Assembly: GCA_026983675.1 (NCBI GenBank)
Contig: JALSTP010000185.1
Span: 1 to 34,915, forward strand
Source: Sedimenticola sp.
GTDB taxonomy: Bacteria; Pseudomonadota; Gammaproteobacteria; Chromatiales; Chromatiaceae
Length of the DNA: 34,915 nt
Direction: 5' to 3'
The notes beneath the pieces were generated by a model. The model worked only from the letters and a program-made list of their open reading frames with translations. It was not told the origin of the DNA and did not search any database. Numbering within the stretch: the stretch's first letter is position 1; each line of letters begins with the position of its first letter. Below are positions 8,933-16,680 of the stretch, in pieces. Made by a program: the position numbers and the translations under genes.

Positions 8933-9465
8933 TCTGGCGTCTGATGCGTCCTGCGGCGTTGGCCGGGTTGCTGGCGGTGTCCACAGCAGTGCCCGCCGCC
9001 CCGGCGGATGACTTTTTCGATCAGACCCTGGGCGATTTTCAGGATGAGTTGGAGACCGCCCGCGAAGAGGGCAAGCAGGGTATCCTCATCATGTTCGAAA
9101 CGGATGACTGCCCCTTCTGCCACCGGATGCGGAAGACGGTGCTCAACCGGCCCGAGGTGCAGGCGTTTTTCAAGAAACACTTCCGCATCTTTTCGCTCGA
9201 TATCGAGGGCGATGTGGAGATCACCGATTTCAAAGGGCGCACCCTGCGGGAAAAGGATTTCGCCTTCAAGGAATTTCGCGTAAGGGCCACCCCGGTGTTC
9301 GGCTTTTTCGATCTCAGCGGTAATATGCAGGTGCGTTACACCGGTGCCACCAGTGGCAAGGACGAGTTCATGTGGCTGGGCGACTATGTCGTGCAAAAGG
9401 CATACAAGCAGATGAGCTTCAGCCGTTACAGACGCCAGCGCAAGCAGATGGGTGAGCGGCGCTGA
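8929..9465 (+). CDS. SoxW-like exported thioredoxin-fold protein
   Basis: The 178-residue product has a signal peptide (about residues 1-24, VPAAPA) and a thioredoxin-2/SoxW-type domain: ILIMFETDDCPFCHRMRKTVL with a CPFC active site, and a cis-Pro segment RATPVFGFFD. SoxW-type proteins supply reductant to periplasmic targets such as the Sox system or apocytochromes. No sox or ccm gene is visible here, so the partner is unknown. Its ATG overlaps the stop of the TlpA-like gene (8929-8932) and the TolC-like gene begins three bases after its stop, which suggests one operon. The very basic C-terminal end (RYRRQRKQMGERR) is unusual for a soluble periplasmic protein. Confidence 0.85.
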   Translation: MIWRLMRPAALAGLLAVSTAVPAAPADDFFDQTLGDFQDELETAREEGKQGILIMFETDDCPFCHRMRKTVLNRPEVQAFFKKHFRIFSLDIEGDVEITDFKGRTLREKDFAFKEFRVRATPVFGFFDLSGNMQVRYTGATSGKDEFMWLGDYVVQKAYKQMSFSRYRRQRKQMGERR

Positions 9466-9467
9466 GA

Positions 9468-10781
9468 ATGGGGCGGGCGAGGGGTTGTCTGCTGCTGGCC
9501 TGGGTTTTTGCGACCCCGTTGTATGCGAAAGAACAGGCCGTCGCCGAGCCCCTGCCCGAGCCGCTGACCCTGGAGGCGGCGCTGGCGTTGGCGGATGGAG
9601 ACCATCCCGACATGATGCGGGCCCGGGGACGTCTCCAGGCCGCGCGCGCCGCACGGGCCGAGGTGGATGCCGAAAGCGGGGTCTACCTGGGCATGGAGCT
9701 GGCGGCGCGCGTTATCGAGCCTTCGGACGCTTCCGCTTTTCAGCAGCACAACGACAGCTTTGCGCGTCTCTATGTTCGCAAACGGCTCTACGACTTTGGC
9801 CGCACGCAATGGCGCCGCGAGGCGGGCGATGCCGAGATCCAGGCCAGGCAATGGGCGCTGATCGATGCGCGCCAGCAGCGCCGTATCGAGGTGATGTCAC
9901 GTTTCTTCGACGTACACCTCGCTGACCTCGAGAACGCGAGGGATACCGAAGCGGTGGCCGTCGCCTATGTGCGGCTCGACAAGGCGCGTGCGCGGCACCG
10001 GTTGAAGCAGCTTTCCGACGTGGCCTTGTCGAAACTGGAGGCGGATTATCAGACCGCATTGCGCCGGCAGCGCGTCAGCGAGGCGCGGCAACGTACCCGG
10101 AGGGCGCAGCTCGCGGTGGCGCTGAATCGCCCCGACTCGCTGCCGGCGGAACTCGAATGGCCGGCACTGCCCGATGTGGAGCGCGTACCGGAGGCTTTGG
10201 ACGCCCTGGTGGAGGCGGCGCTCGCGGGCAATCCCCGTCTGAAATCCCTGCGCGCGGCGCGGGATGCGGAGATGCGCCGGGTCCATGCCGCCCGGGCAGA
10301 CAGGTACCCGGTGTTGCGCGGCGAACTCGAGGCGGCGGACTACAACCGTCCGAGCGGGGGGCGGGCCCCGCTGGCCGCCAGCCTCGCTCTGGACGTTCCG
10401 TTCTATGATGGGGGACAGGCCGTTGCCGAAGTCACCCGTCACCAGGCGCTGGTCCAACAACGCCGGGCGGAGCTGGCGGCGGCGGAGCTGGATCTACGCC
10501 AACAGGTGCTGGAGTTGTGGAGCGAGATCAACACACTGCGGGCGCGCAAGACAGAGCTGGAGGCGGTGGGCGAGTACCGGGAACTCGTCCTTGACCGCAG
10601 TCGGGCGCTCTATGAAATGGAGGTCACGTCGGACCTTGGGGATGCCCAGGTGCGTATCTCTGATCAACATCTGCAGCGCGCGGAGAACGGGTTCAAACTG
10701 GCCCTGGACTGGGCCCGCCTGGACGCCCTGGCGGGGCGGCCGATCACTGCGGCGGGGCGCGAGACAGGGAGGGGGGAGTGA
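9468..10781 (+). CDS. TolC-family outer membrane efflux protein
   Basis: Predicted outer-membrane channel of an export system. The 437-residue product has a short signal peptide (about 1-20, ATPLYAKE), then two repeats of long Ala/Arg/Glu-rich coiled-coil helices with the TolC-family phrase LTLEAALALADGDHPDM near residue 33, VRKRLYDFGRTQWRREAGDAEI near 105 and LDVPFYDGGQAVAEVTRHQALVQQRRAEL in the second repeat. The length is typical. It lies directly behind the two thioredoxin genes and overlaps the adaptor gene, but no inner-membrane pump (RND, MFS or ABC) is encoded before acylphosphatase, so the transporter must be elsewhere or the pair works differently. Confidence 0.88.
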   Translation: MGRARGCLLLAWVFATPLYAKEQAVAEPLPEPLTLEAALALADGDHPDMMRARGRLQAARAARAEVDAESGVYLGMELAARVIEPSDASAFQQHNDSFARLYVRKRLYDFGRTQWRREAGDAEIQARQWALIDARQQRRIEVMSRFFDVHLADLENARDTEAVAVAYVRLDKARARHRLKQLSDVALSKLEADYQTALRRQRVSEARQRTRRAQLAVALNRPDSLPAELEWPALPDVERVPEALDALVEAALAGNPRLKSLRAARDAEMRRVHAARADRYPVLRGELEAADYNRPSGGRAPLAASLALDVPFYDGGQAVAEVTRHQALVQQRRAELAAAELDLRQQVLELWSEINTLRARKTELEAVGEYRELVLDRSRALYEMEVTSDLGDAQVRISDQHLQRAENGFKLALDWARLDALAGRPITAAGRETGRGE

Positions 10782-11554
10782 TGGGGCGGCGATTCGGGTT
10801 TCTGTGGCTGGTGGCGGTGTGCACCGCCGGGCCGGCGCGCGCCGTGGACCTTCCCGCGGAGCTGGACTGGTCGCGCCGGGCGGCGCTGGCCGTGCCGGTG
10901 ACCGGCGTGGTGCGCGAGGTGGCGGTGCGGCCGGGCCAGCGGGTGGCCAAAGGGGATCTCTTGGTGGCGCTCGACGATCGCCTGCCGGTGGCGCGCCTGG
11001 CGCAGGCCGAGGCGGCCCTGCGTCAGGCCCGGAACGACCGTGCCGAGGCCCGGCGTGAGCTGGACCGGGCACTGAAGATGTTCGAGCAGACTCTGCTTTC
11101 GGAGCATGAACGGCAGGAGGCCGAAATCGCCGCCGCCGCAGCGGAGGCGGCCTATCAGCGCGCCCATCTTGCACTGACCGCCGCGCAGTTGATGCTGGAA
11201 TACAGCCACTTGCGTGCCCCCTTTGCGGGGATCGTGGTGGAGGTGCGAGTGCTGGCGGGAGAGACTGTCGTTTCGGCGCTGAAGGCCTCGCCGCTGGTGA
11301 TTCTGGCGGATGACCAGCAGATGGTGGCGGTTGCCCGGGTGACGGCGGAGCAGGCGCGCCGGTGGCCGGTGGGGACATCCGCGCGCGTGACGGTGGGGGG
11401 CGAATGGTACGATGGCAAGGTGATCCAGGCGGGGCTGGAACCGCTGGCGGGGGACGCGAAACCGCCTCACTATGCCCTGAGCGTGGTGTTCCAGCGCCCG
11501 GCAGAGCGGGATCTGAGGGCCGGTGAAGCGGGGGAGGTGCATATTGGCGAATAG
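10781..11554 (+). CDS. HlyD/RND-type periplasmic adaptor, short form
   Basis: Predicted membrane fusion protein linking a pump to the TolC-like channel just upstream. The 257-residue product has a signal peptide (about 1-22, GPARAV), a biotinyl-lipoyl half-motif VTGVVREVAVRPGQRVAKGDLLVALDD, an Ala/Arg/Glu-rich hairpin (about 70-125), the second lipoyl half YSHLRAPFAGIVVEVRVLAGETV, and a beta-barrel domain. It is shorter than typical RND adaptors (350-400 residues), so the last membrane-proximal domain is reduced. The start is the ATG at 10781, which overlaps the TolC stop; a GTG at 10778 in the same frame is equally possible. GGGGGGAG lies just upstream. Confidence 0.85.
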   Translation: MGRRFGFLWLVAVCTAGPARAVDLPAELDWSRRAALAVPVTGVVREVAVRPGQRVAKGDLLVALDDRLPVARLAQAEAALRQARNDRAEARRELDRALKMFEQTLLSEHERQEAEIAAAAAEAAYQRAHLALTAAQLMLEYSHLRAPFAGIVVEVRVLAGETVVSALKASPLVILADDQQMVAVARVTAEQARRWPVGTSARVTVGGEWYDGKVIQAGLEPLAGDAKPPHYALSVVFQRPAERDLRAGEAGEVHIGE

Positions 11555-11837
11555 CGCGGATACGGACGGCGACATTTGCATGCGCTGCCATGTGGCCGGA
11601 CGGGTTCAGGGGGTGTTCTTCCGCGCCTCCACCCGCCAACAGGCGCGCACCCTCGGCCTCACCGGACATGCACGTAATCTCGCGGACGGAGGGGTCGAGG
11701 TATTGGTCTGTGGCGATCCCGCAGCGGTGCGGGAGCTGATGACCTGGCTGCGTGTTGGTCCCGATCTGGCGCAGGTCTCCACCGTCACCTGCGAGCCGAC
11801 GCCCTATGTGAAGCTCTCCGGCTTCACCATTGGCTGA
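11544..11837 (+). CDS. Acylphosphatase
   Basis: Hydrolyses carboxyl-phosphate bonds such as acetyl phosphate or carbamoyl phosphate; small cytosolic enzyme. The core (RCHVAGRVQGVFFRASTRQQARTLGLTG) contains the family phosphate loop with its catalytic Arg (VQGVFFR; the usual GFR is FFR here), and HARNLADGGVEVLVCG contains the catalytic Asn. I choose the TTG at 11544, giving 97 residues, because GGAGG (11533-11537) lies six bases ahead. An ATG at 11580 would give 85 residues but has no ribosome site. With the TTG the gene overlaps the adaptor gene by 11 bases, implying coupled translation. Confidence 0.9.
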   Translation: MANSADTDGDICMRCHVAGRVQGVFFRASTRQQARTLGLTGHARNLADGGVEVLVCGDPAAVRELMTWLRVGPDLAQVSTVTCEPTPYVKLSGFTIG

Positions 11838-11851
11838 ACTCGCGTCGTTCC

Positions 11852-12568
11852 GTGAAGTTGCCGCCCCTGACGACTGGCCGTATTCTGCGGCGCTACAAGC
11901 GTTTTCTGGCGGACATCGAGCTGGAGGAGGGGCGGGTAGTGGTGGCCCATTGTCCCAACACCGGGACCATGATCAGTTGTTGGGCGCCCGGCATACCGGT
12001 GCAGATCAGTCACAGCGACAATCCCAGGCGCAAGCTGGAATGGACCCTGGAACGGGTGGATATGGGGCGTGGCTGGATCGGGGTCAACACCCATCGCACC
12101 AATGCGGTGATAGAAGAGGGGGTGAGAGAGGGGGCGATTCCGGCCCTTGCAGGCTACGCGTGCCTGCGCCGCGAGGCCACCTTCGACCTGCCCGGCCATC
12201 CCCGCTCGCGTTTCGATCTGCTGTTGTCGGACAGGTCGCGGGGCGAGGCGGTGGTGGAGGTCAAGAATGCCACCCTCCTGGATGAGGAGGTGATCCGCTT
12301 TCCGGACGCAGTCACGGTGCGTGGACGCAAGCATCTGGATGCCTTGGCTGAACTCAAGGACACGGGCCGCCGCGCCGTGATGTTGTTTGCGGTCAACCGG
12401 CCGGAGGGCCGGGTCTTTGCCCCGGCCTGGTCATTGGATCCCGTCTATTCCCGAAGGCTGGTGGAGGTCGCCGCGGAAGGGGTGGAGGTGCTGGCGGTGC
12501 GTGTCGTCCACACGGATGACGCCATGTATGCAAAGGGCGTGGTGGAAGTCGATTTGTCGGGTCAGTAA
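11852..12568 (+). CDS. sfsA: Sugar fermentation stimulation protein homologue SfsA
   Basis: SfsA family protein; it has a nuclease-like fold and DNA binding has been reported in E. coli, but the physiological role is unsettled. The 238-residue product matches the family along its length: RYKRFLADIEL near residue 14, HCPNTGTMISCWAPG near 33-47, SRFDLLLSD and VEVKNATL (the Asp and Glu-Val-Lys of the nuclease-like site), FPDAVTVRGRKHL, and AVMLFAVNRPEGRVFAPA. The start is a GTG at 11852, 14 bases after acylphosphatase, with no clear Shine-Dalgarno, so it may depend on coupling. It converges on cpdA with a seven-base overlap. Confidence 0.94.
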   Translation: MKLPPLTTGRILRRYKRFLADIELEEGRVVVAHCPNTGTMISCWAPGIPVQISHSDNPRRKLEWTLERVDMGRGWIGVNTHRTNAVIEEGVREGAIPALAGYACLRREATFDLPGHPRSRFDLLLSDRSRGEAVVEVKNATLLDEEVIRFPDAVTVRGRKHLDALAELKDTGRRAVMLFAVNRPEGRVFAPAWSLDPVYSRRLVEVAAEGVEVLAVRVVHTDDAMYAKGVVEVDLSGQ

Positions 12569-13416
12569 CCTGGGGATTCCATGTCGATGCCGCTGGTATA
12601 GGCGTCCACCCGCCGTATGCCCGTCGTGATCGCGCCATCCGCGTACAGCTCCAGCCAGCGGTATCCGGGCGGGGTATCGTCGAGGGTGAAAACATCGCTT
12701 TGGGGTTTGAACTGTACACAGGTGGAGGGGGAGCCGATCAGCCGGACCCCCTTGCGTTGCTGTTCGAAGGGTTGGTGGATATGGCCCCAGAGGACGCCTT
12801 TTACCTGAGGATTTGCGTCGATGATGGCGAAAAATGGAGCCGGATTGTCCAATGTCATGGTGTCGATCCAGGCGCTGCCGACAGGAACAGGCTGATGGTG
12901 CATGCACACCAATGTGGGCCGTTGCCGGTGGCTGGCAAGATAATGGCGCAAGTGTTCCAGTTCGCCGTCGGCCAGATGGCCCGTCTCGGAGCCTGGCACG
13001 GTAGAGTCAAGAAATACCAGCGACCAGTCGCCATGTTCCAGGGCGCGAAGGGTCCGGATCTGTCCCTCGTCCATGAGGTTTTTGAGGGTCGCGGCCGAAT
13101 CATGATTGCCTGGCAGGCAATAGACCGGAAGGTCGATCTTTTTCAGGGCATCGCGCAGTAGACGGTAGCCCGCCTCGCTGCCATCGTGTGTCAGGTCGCC
13201 AGTGGCAACCACCAGGTCGGCATTGTCCTCACGTGCCTGCACCATGGCAAGCACCCGTTCGCAACTGTCGAGGGTGTTCAGGCCAAGGAGTTCGCCGGCG
13301 GGATCGGCGTAAATATGGGTGTCGGTGATCTGCAACAGGCGGAGGATGGGGCCTGTCGATGGGGGGCGCCGGGATGCGGGTGCGCCCCGGCCGGTCGAAA
13401 CAGAGCGGTTGTCCAT
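12562..13416 (-). CDS. cpdA: CpdA-type 3',5'-cyclic-AMP phosphodiesterase
   Basis: Class III metallophosphoesterase expected to hydrolyse cAMP to AMP and so damp CRP signalling. The 284-residue product has the dimetal motifs in order: LLQITDTHIY (DxH), VVATGDLTHDG (GDxxHD-type), LPGNHD, MHHQPVPVGSAWID and GVLWGHIHQ. The 25 residues before the first motif are Arg/Pro/Ser rich and poorly conserved-looking, so the true start may be a little later, although ATG at 13416 is the only clear one. A conserved CRP-like site was not recognised upstream. Its 3' end overlaps sfsA by seven bases. Confidence 0.92.
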   Translation of the reverse strand: MDNRSVSTGRGAPASRRPPSTGPILRLLQITDTHIYADPAGELLGLNTLDSCERVLAMVQAREDNADLVVATGDLTHDGSEAGYRLLRDALKKIDLPVYCLPGNHDSAATLKNLMDEGQIRTLRALEHGDWSLVFLDSTVPGSETGHLADGELEHLRHYLASHRQRPTLVCMHHQPVPVGSAWIDTMTLDNPAPFFAIIDANPQVKGVLWGHIHQPFEQQRKGVRLIGSPSTCVQFKPQSDVFTLDDTPPGYRWLELYADGAITTGIRRVDAYTSGIDMESPGY

Positions 13417-13672
13417 ATGCTAATCTGGTCTTTATGGCCTGTGGATGTCCGGAAAATCCCTATTCCGGCACAGCTTGGACAGGAAGTTTATTCTTTGCTG
13501 TGGATTAAACCACGACACGAAAGAAAAATTAACCGGATTCTTTGAGATTTCTTAACAACATGTCGAAAAAAGTGTTATTCAGTGGCCTTGTTAAATCAAC
13601 CCGGCAACGATATGTATCGTTGCCGGGTTGATAAAGCAATGGGGGTATCGCCGATGCCGAGGTTCGAACCAC
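13417..13672. other. Divergent intergenic region, cpdA to oxyR
   Basis: Noncoding, and noticeably more AT-rich than the surrounding sequence between about 13480 and 13596. It must hold promoters for both flanking genes, but no hexamer pair stood out. A perfect palindrome lies at 13595-13632. No ORF worth calling is present. Confidence 0.6.
13595..13632. promoter_or_regulatory. Perfect 18-base-arm palindrome before oxyR
   Basis: The left arm ATCAACCCGGCAACGATA (13595-13612) and its exact complement (13615-13632) are separated by two bases. It ends 40 bases before the oxyR ATG. There is no T-run on either side, which argues against an intrinsic terminator. It could be an operator, a cruciform-forming site or an RNA hairpin in the oxyR leader; the spacing does not match an OxyR box. 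No other copy was found in the window. Confidence 0.7.
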
Positions 13673-14602
13673 ATGACGTTGAATGAGTTGCGCTACATCG
13701 TTGCAGTGGCGCGTGAACGCCATTTCGGCCATGCGGCGGCCGCCTGTTTCGTCAGTCAGCCCACCTTGAGCGTAGCGGTGAAGAAGCTGGAGGATGAACT
13801 GGGGGTAAGCCTCTTCGAGCGGGGCGCCGGCGAGGTGACGGTGACCCCTGTCGGTGAAAAGATCATCGCCCAGGCGCAGCGGGTCCTGGAAGAGGCCGGT
13901 GTCATCAAGAGTCTCGCCAGCCACGGCAAGAATCCCCTCGAAGGGCCGTTGCGGCTCGGCGCCATCTATACCATCGGGCCCTATCTGTTGCCCAACCTGA
14001 TCCCCGTTGTGGCCGAGCGCGCGCCCGGCATGCCGCTGGTGGTGGAGGAGAATTACACGGCGGTATTGAGTGAACAACTCAAACAGGGCGATCTGGATGT
14101 GATCATCATTTCCCTTCCTTTCGAAGAGCCGGGCATCGTCACCCGCCCCCTGTACGATGAACCCTTCGTCGTGTTGCTGCCCGCCGCCCATCCCTGGACC
14201 CAGAAGAAGAGTGTCGATCTGGCGGAGCTGGCCGACGAGAATGTGTTGCTGTTGGGCGAGGGACACTGTTTCCGCGATCAGGTGCTGCAAGCCTGTCCGG
14301 TGTGCCTCAAGCCCTCGGCGTCGGAGGACAACAGCATGCAGCGGGCGCTCCAGGGCAGCTCCCTGGAGACCATCCGCTACATGGTGGCCAGCGGGGTGGG
14401 GCTGACTATTCTGCCGTGCTCCGCCGCGGGCGCACAACGGTTTTCGGAACGGCTCATTTCCGTGCGCCGTATCAAGGGGCGTCCTCCCCGCCGCCGGGTC
14501 GCACTGGCCTGGCGCAAGAGCTTTACCCGGCCGGAGGCCGTGGAACTCCTCGCCGCAGCCATCAGGGACAGCGGATTGACGTGTGTGCAGGCGGTCAAAT
14601 AG
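13673..14602 (+). CDS. oxyR: Hydrogen peroxide sensor OxyR (LysR family)
   Basis: Peroxide-responsive LysR-type activator. The 309-residue product has the N-terminal winged helix (LNELRYIVAVARERHFGHAAAACFVSQPTLSVAVKKLEDELG) and an effector domain with GEGHCFRDQVLQACP. Counting from the ATG at 13673, the redox cysteines fall at residues 199 and 208, the same numbers as in E. coli OxyR, with an extra Cys at 211. This supports both the start and a real H2O2-sensing function. GAGG lies ten bases upstream. It is transcribed toward the rubrerythrin cluster, whose promoter carries an OxyR-like box at 14697-14733. Confidence 0.95.
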   Translation: MTLNELRYIVAVARERHFGHAAAACFVSQPTLSVAVKKLEDELGVSLFERGAGEVTVTPVGEKIIAQAQRVLEEAGVIKSLASHGKNPLEGPLRLGAIYTIGPYLLPNLIPVVAERAPGMPLVVEENYTAVLSEQLKQGDLDVIIISLPFEEPGIVTRPLYDEPFVVLLPAAHPWTQKKSVDLAELADENVLLLGEGHCFRDQVLQACPVCLKPSASEDNSMQRALQGSSLETIRYMVASGVGLTILPCSAAGAQRFSERLISVRRIKGRPPRRRVALAWRKSFTRPEAVELLAAAIRDSGLTCVQAVK

Positions 14603-14696
14603 CCGGCCTGAAAAAGGCTGAAGTCCCCCCGTTCATGGGTGTCGGTAAAAGGCGGGATCACACTGTGGAAGCCCTCGTCTGCATCATTGTCATTCG

Positions 14697-14733
14697 ATAG
14701 TTTATTTCAATTCCACTGATTGGAATAAACAAT
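14697..14733 (+). promoter_or_regulatory. Putative OxyR binding site upstream of rubrerythrin
   Basis: The sequence reads ATAG-N7-CAAT-N7-ATTG-N7-CAAT, with tetramers at 14697, 14708, 14719 and 14730. This is the exact spacing of the OxyR consensus (ATAG-N7-CTAT-N7-ATAG-N7-CTAT), with 13 of 16 tetramer bases matching. It also forms a 12-base inverted repeat (14700-14711 with 14719-14730, one mismatch). It ends two bases before the -35 of the promoter at 14735-14762, the position expected of an OxyR-activated site. The oxyR gene itself is immediately upstream. Confidence 0.7.
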
Positions 14734-14734
14734 T

Positions 14735-14762
14735 TTGTCGATTGGGATTTCCCGGCTATAGT
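14735..14762 (+). promoter_or_regulatory. Probable promoter of the rubrerythrin operon
   Basis: TTGTCG (14735-14740, 4 of 6) is followed after 16 bases by TATAGT (14757-14762, 5 of 6). Transcription would begin near 14769, giving a leader of about 60 bases that ends with a perfect AGGAGG (14815-14820). The weak -35 beside an OxyR-like box suits an activated promoter. Confidence 0.6.
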
Positions 14763-14829
14763 TCCCCTGTCATGGCCGGAAATTCCGGCGTATTTCGATG
14801 ACAACCCACAACTCAGGAGGAAAAGCAAT

Positions 14830-15249
14830 ATGTCTCTGAAAGGCAGCAAAACCGAACAGAATCTGAAAGACGCATTTGCGGGTGAGTCCCAGGCCAACCG
14901 GCGCTACCTCTACTTCGCCGCAAAGGCGGACGTGGAGGGGTACAACGATGTGGCGGCGGTGTTCCGTTCCACCGCGGAAGGCGAGACAGGGCACGCGCAC
15001 GGGCATCTGGAGTATCTGGAAGAGGTGGGTGACCCGGCCACCGGCCTGCCCATCGGCGGTACCGCCGACAATCTGAAGGCGGCCATCGCTGGCGAGACCC
15101 ATGAGTACACCGATATGTATCCGGGCATGGCCAAGGCCGCCCGTGATGAGGGTTTCGATGAGATCGCCGATTGGTTCGAGACGCTGGCCAAGGCGGAGCG
15201 GTCTCACGCCAACCGTTTCCAAAAGGCCCTGGACAGCCTCGATAGCTGA
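14830..15249 (+). CDS. Rubrerythrin, diiron domain only
   Basis: Non-haem diiron peroxidase that reduces H2O2 to water. The 139-residue product is a four-helix ferritin-like domain with the expected ligands: Glu19 ([10 protein letters not shown]), Glu52-x-x-His55 (ETGH), Glu89/Glu92 ([12 protein letters not shown]) and Glu123-x-x-His126 (ERSH). The C-terminal rubredoxin domain of classical rubrerythrins is absent, so electrons must come from a separate carrier; the Fe-S protein encoded next is a candidate. The ATG at 14830 has AGGAGG nine bases ahead. It is the first gene of a putative OxyR-controlled operon and is followed by a strong hairpin (15247-15283). Confidence 0.95.
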   Translation: MSLKGSKTEQNLKDAFAGESQANRRYLYFAAKADVEGYNDVAAVFRSTAEGETGHAHGHLEYLEEVGDPATGLPIGGTADNLKAAIAGETHEYTDMYPGMAKAARDEGFDEIADWFETLAKAERSHANRFQKALDSLDS

Positions 15250-15283
15250 TCCCGTTCGGGACGGGCGGGATCATCCGCCCGTC
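15247..15283 (+). promoter_or_regulatory. Overlapping alternative hairpins after the rubrerythrin gene
   Basis: Two stems share bases and exclude each other: TGATCCCG (15247-15254) with CGGGATCA (15266-15273), and GACGGGCGG (15260-15268) with CCGCCCGTC (15275-15283, nine perfect pairs, six-base loop). No T-run follows. This may stabilise the 3' end of a processed rubrerythrin message or partly attenuate read-through into the Fe-S gene. Confidence 0.5.
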
Positions 15284-15330
15284 TCACCCCATATTGACGA
15301 GTTTCGTTGGACAAAGAAGAGGACAAGATC

Positions 15331-16665
15331 ATGGCGGGTGAAGAACACCGTGAAGGAAGCCTGGAGGCGCCTACACGGCATCCCATCGACTGGCAGAACC
15401 CCGACTACTATGACGAGCAGAAGGTGCTTTCGGAGATGGAGCGGGTGTTCGATGTCTGTCATGGTTGCCGCCGTTGTGTGAGCCTGTGTCATGCCTTCCC
15501 GACCCTCTTCGACCTGGTCGACGAGTCGGAGACCATGGAAGTGGACGGGGTGGCCAAGGAGGACTACTGGAAGGTGGTGGACCACTGTTATCTGTGCGAT
15601 CTCTGCTTCCTCACCAAATGCCCCTATGTGCCGCCGCATGAATGGGATATCGACTTTCCCCACCTCATGTTGCAAGCCAAGGCGGCGAGGTTCAAGAAAG
15701 ATGGGGCCTCGCTGCGCGACAAGGTGCTGAGCAGTACCGACACGGTGGGCAGGCTGGCGGGCATCCCGGTGATCAGCGGTATCGTCAACACCATGAACCG
15801 CAACAAGATGTTCCGCGGTGCCCTGGAGGATGAATTCGGCGTGCACCACGATGCGGTGCTGCCCAAGTATTACAGTCATCCGTTGCGTAGCCGCATCGGG
15901 CGCAAGGTGGTCGACAAGGCCGAAGCGGCCGGCGCCACCACCGGCAAGGTGGCCCTGTTCGCCACCTGCTACATCAATCGGAACGAGCCAGGCAGTGGCG
16001 AGGACCTGGTGGCGGTGCTGGAGCACAACGGCATTCCGGTGACGGCATTGCCCGAGGAGCGGTGCTGCGGCATGCCCAAACTGGAGTTGGGTGATATGGA
16101 AGCCGTTGCCAGGGCGAAGGAAGTCAATATCCCGGTGATGGCGCGTATGGTGGATGCCGGCTGGGACCTGATGGCGCCCATTCCGTCCTGTGTGCTGATG
16201 TTCAAGCAGGAACTGCCCCTCATGTTCCCGGACGATGCCGAGGTGGCCAAGGTGCAGAAGGCGATCTACGATCCCTTCGAATATCTCATGCTGCGCCACA
16301 AGCATGGAAAGTTGAATACGGATTTCAGAAATCCGCTGGGCAAGGTGGCCTATCACGTGGCCTGTCACCAGCGGGTGCAGCGGATCGGCATGAAGACGCG
16401 CGATGTGCTGCAACTGGTGCCCGATACCGAGGTGATGGCCATCGAGCGCTGTTCGGGACACGATGGCACCTATGCGGTGAAGAAGGAGTTTCACGAGATC
16501 TCCATGAAGCTGGTCCGCCCGGTGGCCAAGCGGGTGCAGCAGGCCGATGCGGATCACGTGACCAGCGACTGCGTCATGGCCGGCCATCATATCGCCCATG
16601 CGGTGGCCGATGGACGGGATTCGGTCCACCCGATGACCCTGTTGCGCAAGGCGTACGGTATCTGA
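15331..16665 (+). CDS. Heterodisulfide-reductase/GlpC-like Fe-S protein
   Basis: Predicted electron-transfer protein with two N-terminal [4Fe-4S] motifs, CHGCRRCVSLCHAFP and CYLCDLCFLTKCPYVPP, followed by CCG-type domain remnants: FATCYINRNEPG with ERCCGMPKLELGD, and ACHQRVQRIG with ERCSGHDGT, where the second CCG is CSG. The 444-residue product has no membrane helix or signal peptide, so it is probably cytosolic. Co-transcription with a rubrerythrin that lacks its rubredoxin domain suggests it feeds electrons to the diiron centre; that is inference. The ATG at 15331 has AGAGGA about eight bases upstream; a TTG at 15307 is an in-frame alternative with no obvious site. Confidence 0.85.
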   Translation: MAGEEHREGSLEAPTRHPIDWQNPDYYDEQKVLSEMERVFDVCHGCRRCVSLCHAFPTLFDLVDESETMEVDGVAKEDYWKVVDHCYLCDLCFLTKCPYVPPHEWDIDFPHLMLQAKAARFKKDGASLRDKVLSSTDTVGRLAGIPVISGIVNTMNRNKMFRGALEDEFGVHHDAVLPKYYSHPLRSRIGRKVVDKAEAAGATTGKVALFATCYINRNEPGSGEDLVAVLEHNGIPVTALPEERCCGMPKLELGDMEAVARAKEVNIPVMARMVDAGWDLMAPIPSCVLMFKQELPLMFPDDAEVAKVQKAIYDPFEYLMLRHKHGKLNTDFRNPLGKVAYHVACHQRVQRIGMKTRDVLQLVPDTEVMAIERCSGHDGTYAVKKEFHEISMKLVRPVAKRVQQADADHVTSDCVMAGHHIAHAVADGRDSVHPMTLLRKAYGI

Positions 16666-16680
16666 CAGAGGAGAATCACT

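Noticed and set aside
14605-14625. Terminator after oxyR
   Set aside because: AGCC/GGCT gives only four pairs with an A-rich loop and no T-run.
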